Assembly: GCF_900103935.1 (NCBI RefSeq)
Contig: NZ_FNIC01000003.1
Span: 124,001-188,000 of the forward strand
DNA: 64,000 nucleotides
Source of the DNA: Nocardioides szechwanensis
GTDB lineage: Bacteria > Actinomycetota > Actinomycetes > Propionibacteriales > Nocardioidaceae
Reading direction: 5' to 3'
The translations under genes and the position numbers were made by a program. Shown in pieces: positions 1 through 8,963 of the stretch. Position 1 is the first letter of the stretch, and each line of letters starts with the position of its first letter. The notes beneath the pieces were generated by a model. That model saw nothing but the letters and a program-made list of their open reading frames with translations. It was not told the origin of the DNA and did not search any database.

Positions 1-251
1 CCGCATCAGATGCGGTGACACGTCGCTCCGACCCGTGATTGGTAACACCACAAACCAGAAACGCCGGTGGATCACAAACTCCTTGGGCGTTAGACCAGCT
101 GGAACTTGCACCTGTTGCAACTACGACACTACCAAGCAATCGCCACAACCGAACTTTCCGGAGCGAAGTTTCTGCCGAGCACCCATGAAGGTTGTGCGTC
201 GCGGGCGTGTCGGGCGGGCCAACGGGCGTGCCGCTGCCCGCCCTCCTGGGG

Positions 252-620
252 TCAGGTCACGGTGCCCGGACGGTAGTCGTCGGAGGTGTGGTCGACGTCG
301 GGGTCGATCCGGTCCGCCTCGCGGATGGCGTCCTCGGTGCGCGCCTCCTCGACGTGGTGACCCTGGCGCGCCTCGGCGGCTCGCTGCTCGGCACGCTCGG
401 CCTCGGCGCGCTTGAGCTGGGCCTCCGCCTCGGCCTCCTGGGCCTGCCGTGCGGTCTCCGCGGCGGTGCCTCGATGGCTGACGGCCTCGGTGCGGAGCTG
501 CTCGGCCTCGTGCCGGCGGCGCTCGGCCTTCTTCTTGTTCATCATGGCCGCGACGAGTGCAAGCACGGCGAGCACCGCGATGACGATGACGACGAGCACG
601 ATGATCTCTGTGGTGGACAT
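252..620 (-). CDS. Small membrane-anchored coiled-coil protein, function unknown
   Basis: The product has 122 residues. Residues about 6-27 form one strongly hydrophobic segment rich in Val, Ile, Leu and Ala. The basic patch NKKKAERRR follows directly, which predicts a single membrane anchor with the rest in the cytoplasm. Residues 35-95 are dominated by Ala, Glu, Gln and Arg with heptad-like spacing and read as coiled coil; the last 25 residues are acidic. The ATG at 620 is preceded by GGAGGG four bases upstream. I do not recognise a family. It resembles in architecture the protein at 52228-52809 (membrane anchor plus coiled coil), but I see no shared sequence. A structural or scaffold role is only a guess. 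Confidence 0.7.
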   Translation of the reverse strand: MSTTEIIVLVVIVIAVLAVLALVAAMMNKKKAERRRHEAEQLRTEAVSHRGTAAETARQAQEAEAEAQLKRAEAERAEQRAAEARQGHHVEEARTEDAIREADRIDPDVDHTSDDYRPGTVT

Positions 621-720
621 GGTCCCTCCAGTTCTCTCGGAATCGCCCGAGGTACCCGAATGCCTCGACGACTACCCGTCAACCGGCGACGAACCGCCTG
701 CGATACTTCCTCGTGGTCAT

Positions 721-793
721 GGGCCCCTAGCTCAATTGGCAGAGCAGGAGACTTTTAATCTCTTGGTTGTGGGTTCGAGTCCCACGGGGCCTA
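721..793 (+). tRNA. tRNA-Lys (anticodon UUU)
   Basis: A complete cloverleaf can be folded: acceptor GGGCCCC with GGGGCCT (one G-U pair at the end), D-arm GCTC/GAGC, anticodon arm GGAGA/TCTCT around the loop CTTTTAA, a 5-base variable loop, and T-arm GTGGG/CCCAC around TTCGAGT. Positions 34-36 read TTT, so it decodes AAA/AAG lysine codons. The discriminator is A at 793. CCA is not encoded (the next bases are CCG), so CCA must be added after transcription. A GATACT hexamer at 702-707 sits where a -10 element would be expected. Confidence 0.97.
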
Positions 794-854
794 CCGCGTC
801 CGAGTCCCTTAGGGTCGGCCCCACGGCATCGGGGTCCGGGAGGTGACAGCGGCG

Positions 855-2024
855 ATGAGCGCAGACGCTGAGGAGCAGCAGGGTTCCGCGCGCCTGGCCG
901 CGGTGGAGCGCGAGATGCGCGAGACCGGCGAGCGCTACCGCTCGCTGTTCGAGTACCACCCCAACGCCGTCTTCTCGCTCGACCTCGAGGGCTGCTTCAC
1001 GACCGTCAACCCGGCCGCCGAGCGCGTCAGCGGCTACGCGGCGGACGAGCTGCTCGGGATGCCGTTCACCGAGATGCTGCCGCCGGAGGAGCTCGAGCCC
1101 ACGGTCAACGCGTTCCTCGAGATGGTGGAGCGCCGTCCTCAGCGGTTCGAGGTCCGCTTCCGTCACAAGGACGGTCGGCTGGTGGACCTGAGCGTGACCG
1201 GGCTGCCGATCGTGGTCGACGACGAGGTGGTGGGCGTCTACGGCATCGCTGAGGACATCACCGAGCGCAACCGGATGCAGGCCGACCTGGCCGACGCCCG
1301 CCGTACGGCGGAGCGGGCCAACGGCGCCAAGTCGCTGTTCCTCGCCAACATGAGCCACGAGATCCGGACTCCGCTGACCAGTGTGCTGGCCGCGGCCGAG
1401 ATGCTGTGCGAGACCGACCTCGACGAGGAGCAGCTGAGGCTCGCCAAGGTGATGGACCGTCAGGGCGACCGGCTGCTCCGTCTGGTCGACGAGATCCTGG
1501 ACTTCTCCCGGATCGAGGCCGGCAAGACGTCCCTCGAGGAGGTCCAGTTCGGGCTGCGGGGGCTGGTCGACGAGGTCGTCGCGCCGCATCGCGCCGAGGC
1601 CGCGGCCAAGGGCCTGGCGCTGTCGGTGCACATCGACGAGCGGGTCGACGACCGCGTCACCGGCGACCCTTCCCGGCTGGCGCAGGTGTTGACCAACCTC
1701 ATCGGCAACGCGGTGAAGTTCACCCACGACGGCTGGGTGCGGGTCAGCGTCACCGACGACGCCTCGGCGGCCGGGCCGATGGTCCGGTTCGAGGTGGCCG
1801 ACTCCGGGATCGGGGTCAGCGCCGAGCAGCAGACGCGGCTCTTCGAGTCCTTCAACCAGGCCGACCCCTCGATCACCCGGAGGTACGGCGGCACCGGGCT
1901 CGGACTGGCCATCTGCAAGCAGCTGGTGACGCTGATGGGCGGTGCCATCGAGCTCGAGTGCCCCGAGGGTGAGGGCTGCACGTTCACCTTCACCGTCCCC
2001 GCGGCCGCTGCCACTGCCGGCTGA
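855..2024 (+). CDS. PAS-domain sensor histidine kinase
   Basis: This is a cytoplasmic-looking two-component sensor kinase of 389 residues. A PAS domain covers roughly residues 25-140. The dimerisation/phosphoacceptor helix contains FLANMSHEIRTPLTS with the autophosphorylated His near residue 167. The HATPase_c domain follows with N-box LTNLIGNAVKFT, G1 box DSGIGVS and G2 box GGTGLGLAI. There is no membrane segment, no C-terminal receiver and no response-regulator gene next door, so the partner lies elsewhere. The ATG at 855 has GGGAGG 11 bases upstream; an in-frame GTG at 843 would overlap that same purine tract and is less likely. The PAS ligand cannot be read from the sequence. Confidence 0.9.
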   Translation: MSADAEEQQGSARLAAVEREMRETGERYRSLFEYHPNAVFSLDLEGCFTTVNPAAERVSGYAADELLGMPFTEMLPPEELEPTVNAFLEMVERRPQRFEVRFRHKDGRLVDLSVTGLPIVVDDEVVGVYGIAEDITERNRMQADLADARRTAERANGAKSLFLANMSHEIRTPLTSVLAAAEMLCETDLDEEQLRLAKVMDRQGDRLLRLVDEILDFSRIEAGKTSLEEVQFGLRGLVDEVVAPHRAEAAAKGLALSVHIDERVDDRVTGDPSRLAQVLTNLIGNAVKFTHDGWVRVSVTDDASAAGPMVRFEVADSGIGVSAEQQTRLFESFNQADPSITRRYGGTGLGLAICKQLVTLMGGAIELECPEGEGCTFTFTVPAAAATAG

Positions 2025-2030
2025 GTCGGC

Positions 2031-2792
2031 TCAGCGGCCCTTCCACACCGGCGGACGCTTCTCCGCGAACGCCGTCGCGCCCTCCTGGGCGTCCTCGGAC
2101 GTGAACACCGGCATCATCAGCTCGGTCTGCCGGCGCCAACCCTCCTCCAGGGTCCAGTCCGGGGCGGAGCGGGCGATCTGCTTGCTGACCGCGACGGCCA
2201 GCGGCCCGTTGGCGGCGACCTGGGCCGCCAGCTCGAGCGCACCGGCGAGGGCGCCACCCTCCGGGGTCAGCCGGTTGACCAGGCCCAGCTGGGCGGCCCG
2301 GGCGGCGTCGATCGAGGCGCCGGTCATCAGCATCTCGAGCGCGATCGCCTGCGGGATCCGCTGGGGCAGCAGCAGCGCGGCGCCCGCGGCCGCCACCAGG
2401 CCACGCTTGACCTCGGGCACGCCGAACATGGCGGTCTCGGAGGCGACCACGAGGTCGCAGGCGAGCAGCAGCTCGAAGCCGCCCGCCACGGCGTACCCCT
2501 CCACCGCGGCGATCAGCGGCTTGCGCGGCGGCGCCTCGGTCAGCCCGCCCAGGCCCCGGCCCTCGACCAGCGGCACGTCGCCGGTGAGGAACGCCTTGAG
2601 GTCCATGCCGGCGCAGAACGTGCCCCCGGCACCCGTCAGCACGGCCACCCGCAGGTCGGATGAGTCCTCCAGCTCGTCGATCGCGGCCGCGATGCCGCGC
2701 GCCACCGCACCGTTGAGGGCGTTGCGCGCCTCCGGACGGTTGATGGTGATGACCTGTACGCCGTCGCGCTGCTCGACCTCTACCTCGCTCAT
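2031..2792 (-). CDS. Enoyl-CoA hydratase/isomerase family (crotonase) protein
   Basis: The product has 253 residues, a normal length for a monomeric crotonase. It carries the N-terminal signature VITINRPEARNALNG, the first oxyanion-hole segment GTFCAGMDLKAF and the second EGYAVAGGFELLLACDLV. Glu residues are present in GGFELL and in VPEVKRGL, at positions compatible with hydratase acid/base chemistry. Members act on acyl-CoA thioesters, usually in beta-oxidation or related catabolism; the exact substrate cannot be assigned. The open frame runs to 2825, but MSEVEVEQ at 2792 matches the usual N-terminus better. It converges on the kinase gene at 2024 with a 6-base gap. Confidence 0.9.
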   Translation of the reverse strand: MSEVEVEQRDGVQVITINRPEARNALNGAVARGIAAAIDELEDSSDLRVAVLTGAGGTFCAGMDLKAFLTGDVPLVEGRGLGGLTEAPPRKPLIAAVEGYAVAGGFELLLACDLVVASETAMFGVPEVKRGLVAAAGAALLLPQRIPQAIALEMLMTGASIDAARAAQLGLVNRLTPEGGALAGALELAAQVAANGPLAVAVSKQIARSAPDWTLEEGWRRQTELMMPVFTSEDAQEGATAFAEKRPPVWKGR

Positions 2793-2830
2793 GCGCCACA
2801 CCCTAGGGGGCCTCGGTCTTCTCACCGCCG

Positions 2831-2895
2831 GGAAAGTACGGAACGTTTTCGACGTGAGCCGGCGCGGAACGGGTCGAAAACGTTCCGTACTTTCC
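2831..2895. repeat. Long inverted repeat (element A), 3' of hemB
   Basis: Two perfect 23-base arms (2831-2853 and 2873-2895) are separated by 19 bases. The arm begins GGAAAGTACGGAACG and ends TTTTCGAC. The element ends 8 bases from the hemB stop codon, so it would form a very stable hairpin at the 3' end of the haem operon transcript, with no U-tract. The same arm recurs at 44247-44311. It may be a factor-assisted or U-less terminator, or a dispersed palindromic repeat used as one. Confidence 0.85.
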
Positions 2896-2903
2896 GGAGA
2901 GGG

Positions 2904-3902
2904 TCAGCGCAGGAGCCGGGCGGCCTCGGCGGCCCAGTAGGTGAGGATGACGTCGGCGCCGGCGCGGCGGATCGAGGTCAGGGTCTCGAGGATCGCTGCC
3001 TCGCGGTCGATCCAGCCGTTGGCGGCGGCCGCCTCGACCATGGCGTATTCGCCGGAGATGTTGTAGGCCGCGACCGGCACGGAGACGGCGTCGCGCACGC
3101 GGCGCAGCACGTCGAGGTAGGCCAGCGCCGGCTTCACCATGACGATGTCGGCGCCCTGCTCGACGTCGAGCAGCGCCTCGCGCACGCCCTCGATCGCGTT
3201 GGCGGGGTCCTGCTGGTACGTGCGGCGGTCGCCCTCGAGCGAGGAGTCGACGGCCTCGCGGAACGGACCGAAGAACGCCGAGGCGTACTTGGCGGAGTAG
3301 GCCAGGATCGAGATGTCCTGGTGGCCGGCGCCGTCGAGCGCCGCCCGGACCACGCCGACCTGTCCGTCCATCATCCCGCTGGGGCCGACCATGTGGACGC
3401 CGGCCGCGGCCTGCACACGCGCCATCTCGGCGTACGCCGCCAGGGTGGCGTCGTTGTCGACGCGACCGTCGGCGGTGAGCACCCCGCAGTGGCCGTGGTC
3501 GGTGAACTCGTCGAGGCACAGGTCGCTCATGACGGTGATGGCGTCGCCGACCTCGGCCACCACGTCGCTGATCGCCACGTTGAGGATGCCGTCGGGGTCG
3601 AGCGCGCCCGAGCCGGTGGCGTCCTTTCGCGTCGGGATCCCGAAGAGCATCACGCCGCCGAGACCGAGCTCGGCGGCCTCGGCCGCGGCCGCCGCGAGCG
3701 ACGACCGGGTGTGCTGCACGACGCCCGGCATCGAGCTGATGGGCCGGGGCTCGTCGAGACCCTCACGCACGAACAGCGGCAGCACGAGCTGACGCGGCTC
3801 GACCGAGGTCTCCGCCACCATCCGGCGCAGCGCGGGCGTCGTCCGCAGCCGGCGCGGTCGCACGACCGGGCCGGCTACGGAAGGGACGTCCTGATCGGTC
3901 AT
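2904..3902 (-). CDS. hemB: Delta-aminolevulinic acid dehydratase (porphobilinogen synthase)
   Basis: The product condenses two 5-aminolevulinate molecules to porphobilinogen. The protein has 332 residues, typical of the family. The two active-site Schiff-base lysines lie in [17 protein letters not shown] and [13 protein letters not shown], and the metal-site region GVMLFGIP is present. The open frame extends to 4010, but MTDQDVPS at 3902 is the plausible start, 4 bases after the stop of the upstream cobA-hemD gene. It is the last gene of the rex-hemA-hemC-cobA/hemD-hemB operon and is followed at once by inverted repeat A. Confidence 0.97.
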   Translation of the reverse strand: MTDQDVPSVAGPVVRPRRLRTTPALRRMVAETSVEPRQLVLPLFVREGLDEPRPISSMPGVVQHTRSSLAAAAAEAAELGLGGVMLFGIPTRKDATGSGALDPDGILNVAISDVVAEVGDAITVMSDLCLDEFTDHGHCGVLTADGRVDNDATLAAYAEMARVQAAAGVHMVGPSGMMDGQVGVVRAALDGAGHQDISILAYSAKYASAFFGPFREAVDSSLEGDRRTYQQDPANAIEGVREALLDVEQGADIVMVKPALAYLDVLRRVRDAVSVPVAAYNISGEYAMVEAAAANGWIDREAAILETLTSIRRAGADVILTYWAAEAARLLR

Positions 3903-3906
3903 GTCG

Positions 3907-5595
3907 TTACCGCGACGAGGTCGCCTTGGTACGACGACCCGACGGCTTGCGCGCCGACGGCTTGGTGACCGGGTCACCGGCGTCGAGCATCGCGACCCGA
4001 CGGGCGGCACCGAAGTCGGCGAGGGCGTCGACCAGGGCGTCGACGTCCGGCTTGGGAGAAAGCACGTCGACCCGCAGGCCGTGCTCCTCGGCGGTCTTGG
4101 CGGTCGCGGGCCCGATCACGGCGATGATCGTCGACGGGTGCGGCTTGCCGGCGATGCCGACCAGGTTGCGCACGGTCGAGGACGACGTGAAGACGACCGC
4201 GTCGAACTTGCCGGTCTTGATCGCGTCGCGCGTCGGCGCCGGCGGCGGCGTTGCCCGCACGGTGCGGTAGGCGGTGACGTCGTCGCACTCCCAGCCCAGG
4301 TCGACCAGGCCGGCGACGAGGTTCTCGGTGGCGATGTCGGCGCGCGGCAGGAACACCCGGTTGATGGGGTCGAGCAGGTCGTCGTACTCCGGCCAGTCGG
4401 CCAGCAGCCCGGCGGCGGACTGCTCGCCTGAGGGCAGCAGGTCGGCGCGCAGGCCCCAGGCGGCGATGGCGGCGGCGGTCTTGTCGCCGACCGCGGCGAT
4501 CTTGAGGCCGGAGAACGCACGCGCGTCGAGGCCGTACTCCTCGAACTTCTCGCGCACCGCCTTGACCGCGTTGACGGAGGTGAAGGCGATCCACTCGTAG
4601 CGGCCCTCGACCAGGCCACGCACGGCCTTGTCCATCTGGAGCGGGTTGCGGGGCGGCTCGACCGAGATGGTCGGGACCTCCTCGGGCACCGCGCCGTAGC
4701 CGCGCAGGCGGGCCGACAGCGCCGGGGCCTGGTCCTTGGTGCGGGGCACGAGCACGCGCCAGCCGAAGAGCGGCTTGCTCTCGAACCACGACAGCGTCTC
4801 GCGCAGGTCGACGACGTTGCCGACGACGGTGATCGCGGGCGGCGTCATCCGGGCCGCGCGGGAGTCGGCGCCGATGTGCTCGAGCGTGGAGATGACGGTG
4901 GCCTGGCCCGTGGTGGTGCCGACCCGGGTCATCGCGACCGGGGTCTCGGGCGAGCGGCCCGCGAGCATCAGGGCCGTGGCGATGTCGCCGATCTGGCCGA
5001 CGGCGGAGAGCAGGACCAGGGTCCGGTTGTCCGCGTAGGCGGTCCAGTCGACCTTGTCGCCACAGGTGATCACCGACATCTCACGGTGGTCCTTGGTGGT
5101 CAGCGGGATCCCGGCGTAGGCCGGGACCGCGCCGACGGACGAGACACCAGGGACGACCTCGAAGCCGATGCCGGCCTTGGCGACGGCCTGGGCCTCCTCG
5201 GGCCCGGAGGCGTAGAGGAAGGGGTCGCCGGAGAGCAGGCGTACGACGCGCCGGCCCTTCTTGGCGTACCGGACGACGACCTTGGCCCGCGCCGCGTGGG
5301 TCAGGGGCTGGCCGTCCTCGCCGAAGCCGCCGTCCACCAGCTCGGGGCCGGCCGGGACCTCGACGACGACGTCGCCCTCATCGGTCTCGTCGGGCTCGAC
5401 CGGCTCGGGGAGCCCGAGGAGCGAACGCACCAGCGGGGCGTGCTCGGGTGACTCGGTCACGATCACCTCGGCCTGCTTGATGAGCTCGACGGCGCGCACC
5501 GTCAGCAGGTCGGGGTCGCCCGGGCCGCTGCCTACGAACGACACCCAGCCGCGTGTAGTGGCCTGGTTCGTTCCTGTGGTCTTGCCTCGCGTCAT
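3907..5595 (-). CDS. Fused uroporphyrinogen-III C-methyltransferase / uroporphyrinogen-III synthase
   Basis: This is a 562-residue two-domain protein. Residues about 15-270 are a SUMT/CobA-type tetrapyrrole methylase, with [17 protein letters not shown] for SAM binding and [16 protein letters not shown]. Residues about 280-530 are a HemD-type uroporphyrinogen-III synthase, beginning [18 protein letters not shown]. HemD cyclises hydroxymethylbilane to uroporphyrinogen III; the CobA domain methylates it towards sirohaem and cobalamin. The last 25 residues are basic and Lys/Arg/Ser-rich. The start overlaps the hemC stop by 4 bases (ATGA). This fusion is common in actinobacteria and places the haem/corrinoid branch point in one polypeptide. 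Confidence 0.95.
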   Translation of the reverse strand: MTRGKTTGTNQATTRGWVSFVGSGPGDPDLLTVRAVELIKQAEVIVTESPEHAPLVRSLLGLPEPVEPDETDEGDVVVEVPAGPELVDGGFGEDGQPLTHAARAKVVVRYAKKGRRVVRLLSGDPFLYASGPEEAQAVAKAGIGFEVVPGVSSVGAVPAYAGIPLTTKDHREMSVITCGDKVDWTAYADNRTLVLLSAVGQIGDIATALMLAGRSPETPVAMTRVGTTTGQATVISTLEHIGADSRAARMTPPAITVVGNVVDLRETLSWFESKPLFGWRVLVPRTKDQAPALSARLRGYGAVPEEVPTISVEPPRNPLQMDKAVRGLVEGRYEWIAFTSVNAVKAVREKFEEYGLDARAFSGLKIAAVGDKTAAAIAAWGLRADLLPSGEQSAAGLLADWPEYDDLLDPINRVFLPRADIATENLVAGLVDLGWECDDVTAYRTVRATPPPAPTRDAIKTGKFDAVVFTSSSTVRNLVGIAGKPHPSTIIAVIGPATAKTAEEHGLRVDVLSPKPDVDALVDALADFGAARRVAMLDAGDPVTKPSARKPSGRRTKATSSR

Positions 5596-6551
5596 GCGTT
5601 CTGCACCTCTGCTGATGGTTCTGCCGGTTGATTCAGTTGTCCTGCTCCGTCGGCGAGCATCTCGTTCGCCAGTCGGATGCCGACGCTCGTGGCGTCAGCG
5701 GGGGCGCCGGATGCGGACATCCGCACCGACAGGCCCCCATCGGGTGAGAGCGCGATGGCCCGCACCCAGATCTCGTCACCGTCGTCGCCCTCCGCCACCT
5801 CGGCCAGTGCCCCGATCGGTGCGGAGCACCCACCTTCGAGGGTGGCGAGCACGGCGCGTTCGGCGTTGACCGCTGCTCGGGTGGCCGGGTCGTCGAGCTG
5901 TTGGAGCTCGGCGGCCAGATCACCCTCGCTGAGGCACTCGATCGCCAACGCACCCTGCCCGGGGGCGGGAAGCATCTGCAGCGGGTCGAGCACCTCGGTG
6001 GCCTCGTCGAGACGGCCGATGCGGGCGAGCCCCGCACGCGCGAGCACGACTGCGTCGTACTCACCCGAACGGACCTTGCCGATCCTGGTGTCGACGTTGC
6101 CACGAACGCCGACCACGTCCAAACCGAGGCCGAGCGCGTGCAGCTGCGCGACCCGTCGGGGAGAGCCGGTGCCGACCCTGCTGCCGACGGGGAGCTCGCC
6201 CAGCGTCAGGCCGTCGCGGGCGACCACGACGTCGCGCGGGTCCTCGCGGAGGGGTACGGCGGCCAGCGTGATGCCGTCGGCGGGGTAGGTGGGGACGTCC
6301 TTGAGCGAGTGGACGGCGATGTCGACGCGCCCGTCGAGCAGGGCGTCGCGCAGGGCGCTGACGAACACCCCGGTGCCGCCCATGGACTCGAGCGGGGTGC
6401 CGGCCGCCTGCGTGCGGTCGCCCTTGGTGCTGACCTCGACCAGCTCGGCGTCGCGGCCGAGGGTGGTGCGGATGAGCTCGGCGACGTGGCCGGCCTGGGT
6501 GGTGGCCAGCAGGGAGGCGCGGGTGCCGACGCGCAGCGCGGGGAGACTCAT
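5592..6551 (-). CDS. hemC: Hydroxymethylbilane synthase (porphobilinogen deaminase)
   Basis: The product polymerises four porphobilinogen units to hydroxymethylbilane. It has 319 residues. The N-terminus LRVGTRASLLATTQAGHV and the catalytic segment VHSLKDVPTYP with its Asp are present. The Cys in LEGGCSAPIG is the attachment site of the dipyrromethane cofactor. The C-terminal domain is slightly extended. It is translationally coupled on both sides: the start overlaps the hemA stop and the stop overlaps the next start, each by 4 bases (ATGA). Confidence 0.97.
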   Translation of the reverse strand: MSLPALRVGTRASLLATTQAGHVAELIRTTLGRDAELVEVSTKGDRTQAAGTPLESMGGTGVFVSALRDALLDGRVDIAVHSLKDVPTYPADGITLAAVPLREDPRDVVVARDGLTLGELPVGSRVGTGSPRRVAQLHALGLGLDVVGVRGNVDTRIGKVRSGEYDAVVLARAGLARIGRLDEATEVLDPLQMLPAPGQGALAIECLSEGDLAAELQQLDDPATRAAVNAERAVLATLEGGCSAPIGALAEVAEGDDGDEIWVRAIALSPDGGLSVRMSASGAPADATSVGIRLANEMLADGAGQLNQPAEPSAEVQNA

Positions 6552-7840
6552 GCGAGCCCCTCCGGCCGGGTGACGGCGTCGACGGCCTCGGGGTCGAGGG
6601 CGAACAGCTCGGCGAGGGCCGCGGCGTAGGAGACCGCGCCCTGGTCGTTGGCGAGCTCCTTGACGCGGACCGTCGGCTCGTGGAGCAGCTTGTCGGCGAC
6701 CCGGCGCACGGTGTGGAGGATCTCCTGGCGCGCGGCCTCGTCGAGGTCGGGCAGGCGTCCGGCCAGACGGATCATCTCGGCGTCGACGACCGAGGTGGCC
6801 ATGGAGCGCAGGGCGACGACGGTCGGGGTCACGCTGGCCTGGCGACGGGCCGCCAGGAAGGCGGTGACCTCCTGGGTGACGATCCGGCGGACCTCGGCGA
6901 CCTCACGGCCGGCGGCGGAGTCGTGCAGGAGCTCCGAGAGCTGCGCGAGGTCGACCAGCGTCACGCCGGGGAGCCCGACCACGGCCGGGTCGACGTCGTG
7001 CGGGAGGGCGAGGTCGATGATCGAGAAGGGACGCGGCTCGGGCAGCGCTGCCTCGACCATCTCGCGGGTCACCAGGACGCCGCGGGCGCCGGTGCAGGTG
7101 ATCACGACGTCAGCCGCGGCGAGCTCGGCGGCGAGGTCGGGCATCGCGGCCGCACGCACGCCGTACTCGAGGACGAGGCGGTCGGCGCGACCCGGCGTGC
7201 GGTTGACGACGGTGACGTCGCCCGCGCCCAGGCGGGTGACGGTGGCGGTGGCGAGCCCGGCCATCGCGCCGGCGCCGACGATGAGGACCCGCTTGCCGGC
7301 GACGTCGCCGACGGACTCGGCAGAGCGCTGGAGGGCGGCGGTGACCAGGGTCGGCGCGACACGGTCGATGTCGGTCTCGGCACGGGAGCGCTTGCCGACG
7401 CGCAGCGCCTGCTGGAACAGCAGGTTGAGGGCCGGTCCGACGGTGCCGAGCTCCTGGCCAAGGCGCAGCGCCTCGCGGGCCTGGCCCAGGATCTGGGCCT
7501 CCCCGACCGCCATGGAGTCGAGACCGGCCGCGACCTGGAAGAGGTGGGACACCGCGGCGTCGTCGTAGTGGACGTAGAGGTGCGGCAGCATCGCCTCGGT
7601 CGACTCGCCGGCGCGGTCGAGCAGGAGCCGCGAGAGCTCCTCGACGCTGCCGTGGAAGCGGTCGACGTCGGTGTAGATCTCGACCCGGTTACAGGTGGAG
7701 ATGACCGTGGCCTCGTTGACGTGCTCACTGGCGTTGGCATCGCTGATCAGCTTGTTGACGCCGTCGTCGTCGAGCGCGACCCGCTCGAGCAGGGAGACCG
7801 GGGCGGAGTTGTGGGAGATGCCCACCACGAGGACGCTCAT
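6548..7840 (-). CDS. hemA: Glutamyl-tRNA reductase
   Basis: This is the first committed step of C5-pathway tetrapyrrole synthesis, reducing glutamyl-tRNA(Glu) to glutamate-1-semialdehyde. The protein has 430 residues. The catalytic Cys is in VISTCNRVEIYTD near residue 50. The NADPH-binding site is VLIVGAGAMAGLAT near residues 190-205, and the C-terminal dimerisation helix is present. It starts MSVLVVGISHN at 7840, 10 bases after the rex stop, which strongly suggests co-transcription with rex and redox control of haem synthesis. hemL is not in the window. Confidence 0.97.
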   Translation of the reverse strand: MSVLVVGISHNSAPVSLLERVALDDDGVNKLISDANASEHVNEATVISTCNRVEIYTDVDRFHGSVEELSRLLLDRAGESTEAMLPHLYVHYDDAAVSHLFQVAAGLDSMAVGEAQILGQAREALRLGQELGTVGPALNLLFQQALRVGKRSRAETDIDRVAPTLVTAALQRSAESVGDVAGKRVLIVGAGAMAGLATATVTRLGAGDVTVVNRTPGRADRLVLEYGVRAAAMPDLAAELAAADVVITCTGARGVLVTREMVEAALPEPRPFSIIDLALPHDVDPAVVGLPGVTLVDLAQLSELLHDSAAGREVAEVRRIVTQEVTAFLAARRQASVTPTVVALRSMATSVVDAEMIRLAGRLPDLDEAARQEILHTVRRVADKLLHEPTVRVKELANDQGAVSYAAALAELFALDPEAVDAVTRPEGLA

Positions 7841-7850
7841 GCTGGCCCCC

Positions 7851-8510
7851 TCATGCGCTCTGCGCCTTGCGCTGCTCGTGGTAGGCCAGGATCTGCAGCT
7901 CGATGGAGAGGTCGACCTTGCGGACGTCGACGCCGTCGGGCACCGCGATCACGGCCGGCGCGAAGTTGAGGATGCTCGTGATGCCGCAGGCGACCATGCG
8001 GTCGGCGACGTCCTGGGCGGCGATGGCGGGCGTGGCGATGACGCCGATCGCGACGCTCTGGTCGCCGACGATCTGCTCGAGGTCGTCGAAGGGGCGTACG
8101 TCGACGCCGGCGACGACCTCGTCGTGGCGCGCCGGGTCGGCGTCGAGCAGCGCGACCACGCGGAACCCGCGGCTGCGGAAGCCGGAGTAGTTGGCCAGGG
8201 CGTGGCCCAGGTTGCCGATGCCGACGATGACGACCGGCCAGTCCTGGGTCACGCCGATCTCGCGGGCGATCTGGTAGCGCAGGTAGTCGACGTCGTACCC
8301 GACCCCGCGGGTGCCGTAGCTGCCGAGGTAGGAGAGGTCCTTGCGCAGCTTGGCGCTGTTGACGCCGGCCGCGGCGGCGAGGTCCTCGGAGGAGCAGGTG
8401 CGGGTGCCGCCCTCGGCCAGGGTCGTCAGCGCTCGCAGGTAGACGGGCAGGCGGGCGACCGTCGCCTCGGGGATGTCCCGGGCGGTCTCGCTCGAACTCC
8501 GTGCGGTCAC
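7851..8510 (-). CDS. rex: Redox-sensing transcriptional repressor Rex
   Basis: Rex senses the NADH/NAD+ ratio and represses respiratory and related genes. The N-terminal winged helix contains PEATVARLPVYLRAL and the recognition region GVNSAKLRKDLSYLGSYGTRG. The NAD(H)-binding Rossmann domain contains VIVGIGNLGHALANY near residue 95. I chose the GTG at 8510 (VTARSSSETARD; 219 residues) because GGAAAG lies 7 bases upstream and the length matches the family. The open frame to 8681 would run through the promoter region. It heads the haem operon, as in Streptomyces (rex-hemACD, from memory). A Rex operator candidate lies about 90 bases upstream. Confidence 0.95.
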   Translation of the reverse strand: MTARSSSETARDIPEATVARLPVYLRALTTLAEGGTRTCSSEDLAAAAGVNSAKLRKDLSYLGSYGTRGVGYDVDYLRYQIAREIGVTQDWPVVIVGIGNLGHALANYSGFRSRGFRVVALLDADPARHDEVVAGVDVRPFDDLEQIVGDQSVAIGVIATPAIAAQDVADRMVACGITSILNFAPAVIAVPDGVDVRKVDLSIELQILAYHEQRKAQSA

Positions 8511-8599
8511 TGCTCTACTTTCCAGTCGCACGCCACGTTGTGGGGGTTCTGGGGCACATTTCTCAGGCGCTGGGGGTGCGGCCCGATCACTGTAGGAGT

Positions 8600-8617
8600 T
8601 TGTGAACGCGAGAACAA
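8600..8617. promoter_or_regulatory. Candidate Rex operator (ROP box)
   Basis: The 18-mer TTGTGAACGCGAGAACAA fits the actinobacterial Rex consensus TTGTGAA-N4-TTCACAA at 14 of its 18 positions or better: the left half is perfect, and the right half reads AGAACAA, keeping the terminal ACAA. It lies 90-107 bases before the rex start codon, where an autoregulatory site is expected. The consensus is from memory of Streptomyces Rex work; binding is inferred. Confidence 0.6.
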
Positions 8618-8723
8618 AACGAGCAGGCGCCTCTGCCGGGCGCTGTGCCGGTGTCGGACTATCACATGTGAGATGAGCCACTGTCGGCGGGTGGCAGGGA
8701 GCCGCCCTTGGAACCAGGCGCTC

Positions 8724-8963
8724 TCAGGCGAGCGCGGCGCGCAGGCGGGCCTCATCGACGCGCCAGAAGTCGTGCTGGCGGCCGTCGACGAAGGTGACCG
8801 GCACCTCCTCGCCGAAGCGCCGGGCCAGGGCGGGGTCGTCGTCGACGGAGATCTCGACGTAGGACTCCCCCAGGTCGGCGCAGACCCGCGCGATCACCAC
8901 CCGGGCGTCGTCGCACAGGTGGCAGCCCGGCCGGCCGTAGAGGGTGACTCGCGGAGCGCTCAC
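8724..8963 (-). CDS. Glutaredoxin-like protein (DUF836-type thioredoxin fold)
   Basis: The product is 79 residues, compact and thioredoxin-like. It begins VSAPRVTLYGRPGCHLCDDA, with the CxxC-type redox pair in GCHLCDD, and contains the cis-Pro loop EEVPVTFVDG. It probably acts as a thiol-disulfide oxidoreductase in the cytoplasm. The GTG at 8963 overlaps the stop of the acyl-CoA ligase by 4 bases (GTGA), so the two are translationally coupled. The longer open frame upstream in the same frame is a shadow of the ligase. The partner substrate is unknown. Confidence 0.85.
   Translation of the reverse strand: MSAPRVTLYGRPGCHLCDDARVVIARVCADLGESYVEISVDDDPALARRFGEEVPVTFVDGRQHDFWRVDEARLRAALA

Noticed and set aside
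35..415. 126-codon frame at the left edge
   Set aside because: Its second half is antisense to the coiled-coil protein gene and the first half shows no motif or ribosome-binding site. Bases 1-251 otherwise show only a short CCGCAT/ATGCGG dyad at the very start.
732..1727. 331-codon frame on the minus strand over the tRNA and kinase gene
   Set aside because: It reads through the tRNA-Lys and antisense to a clear histidine kinase; no motif supports it.
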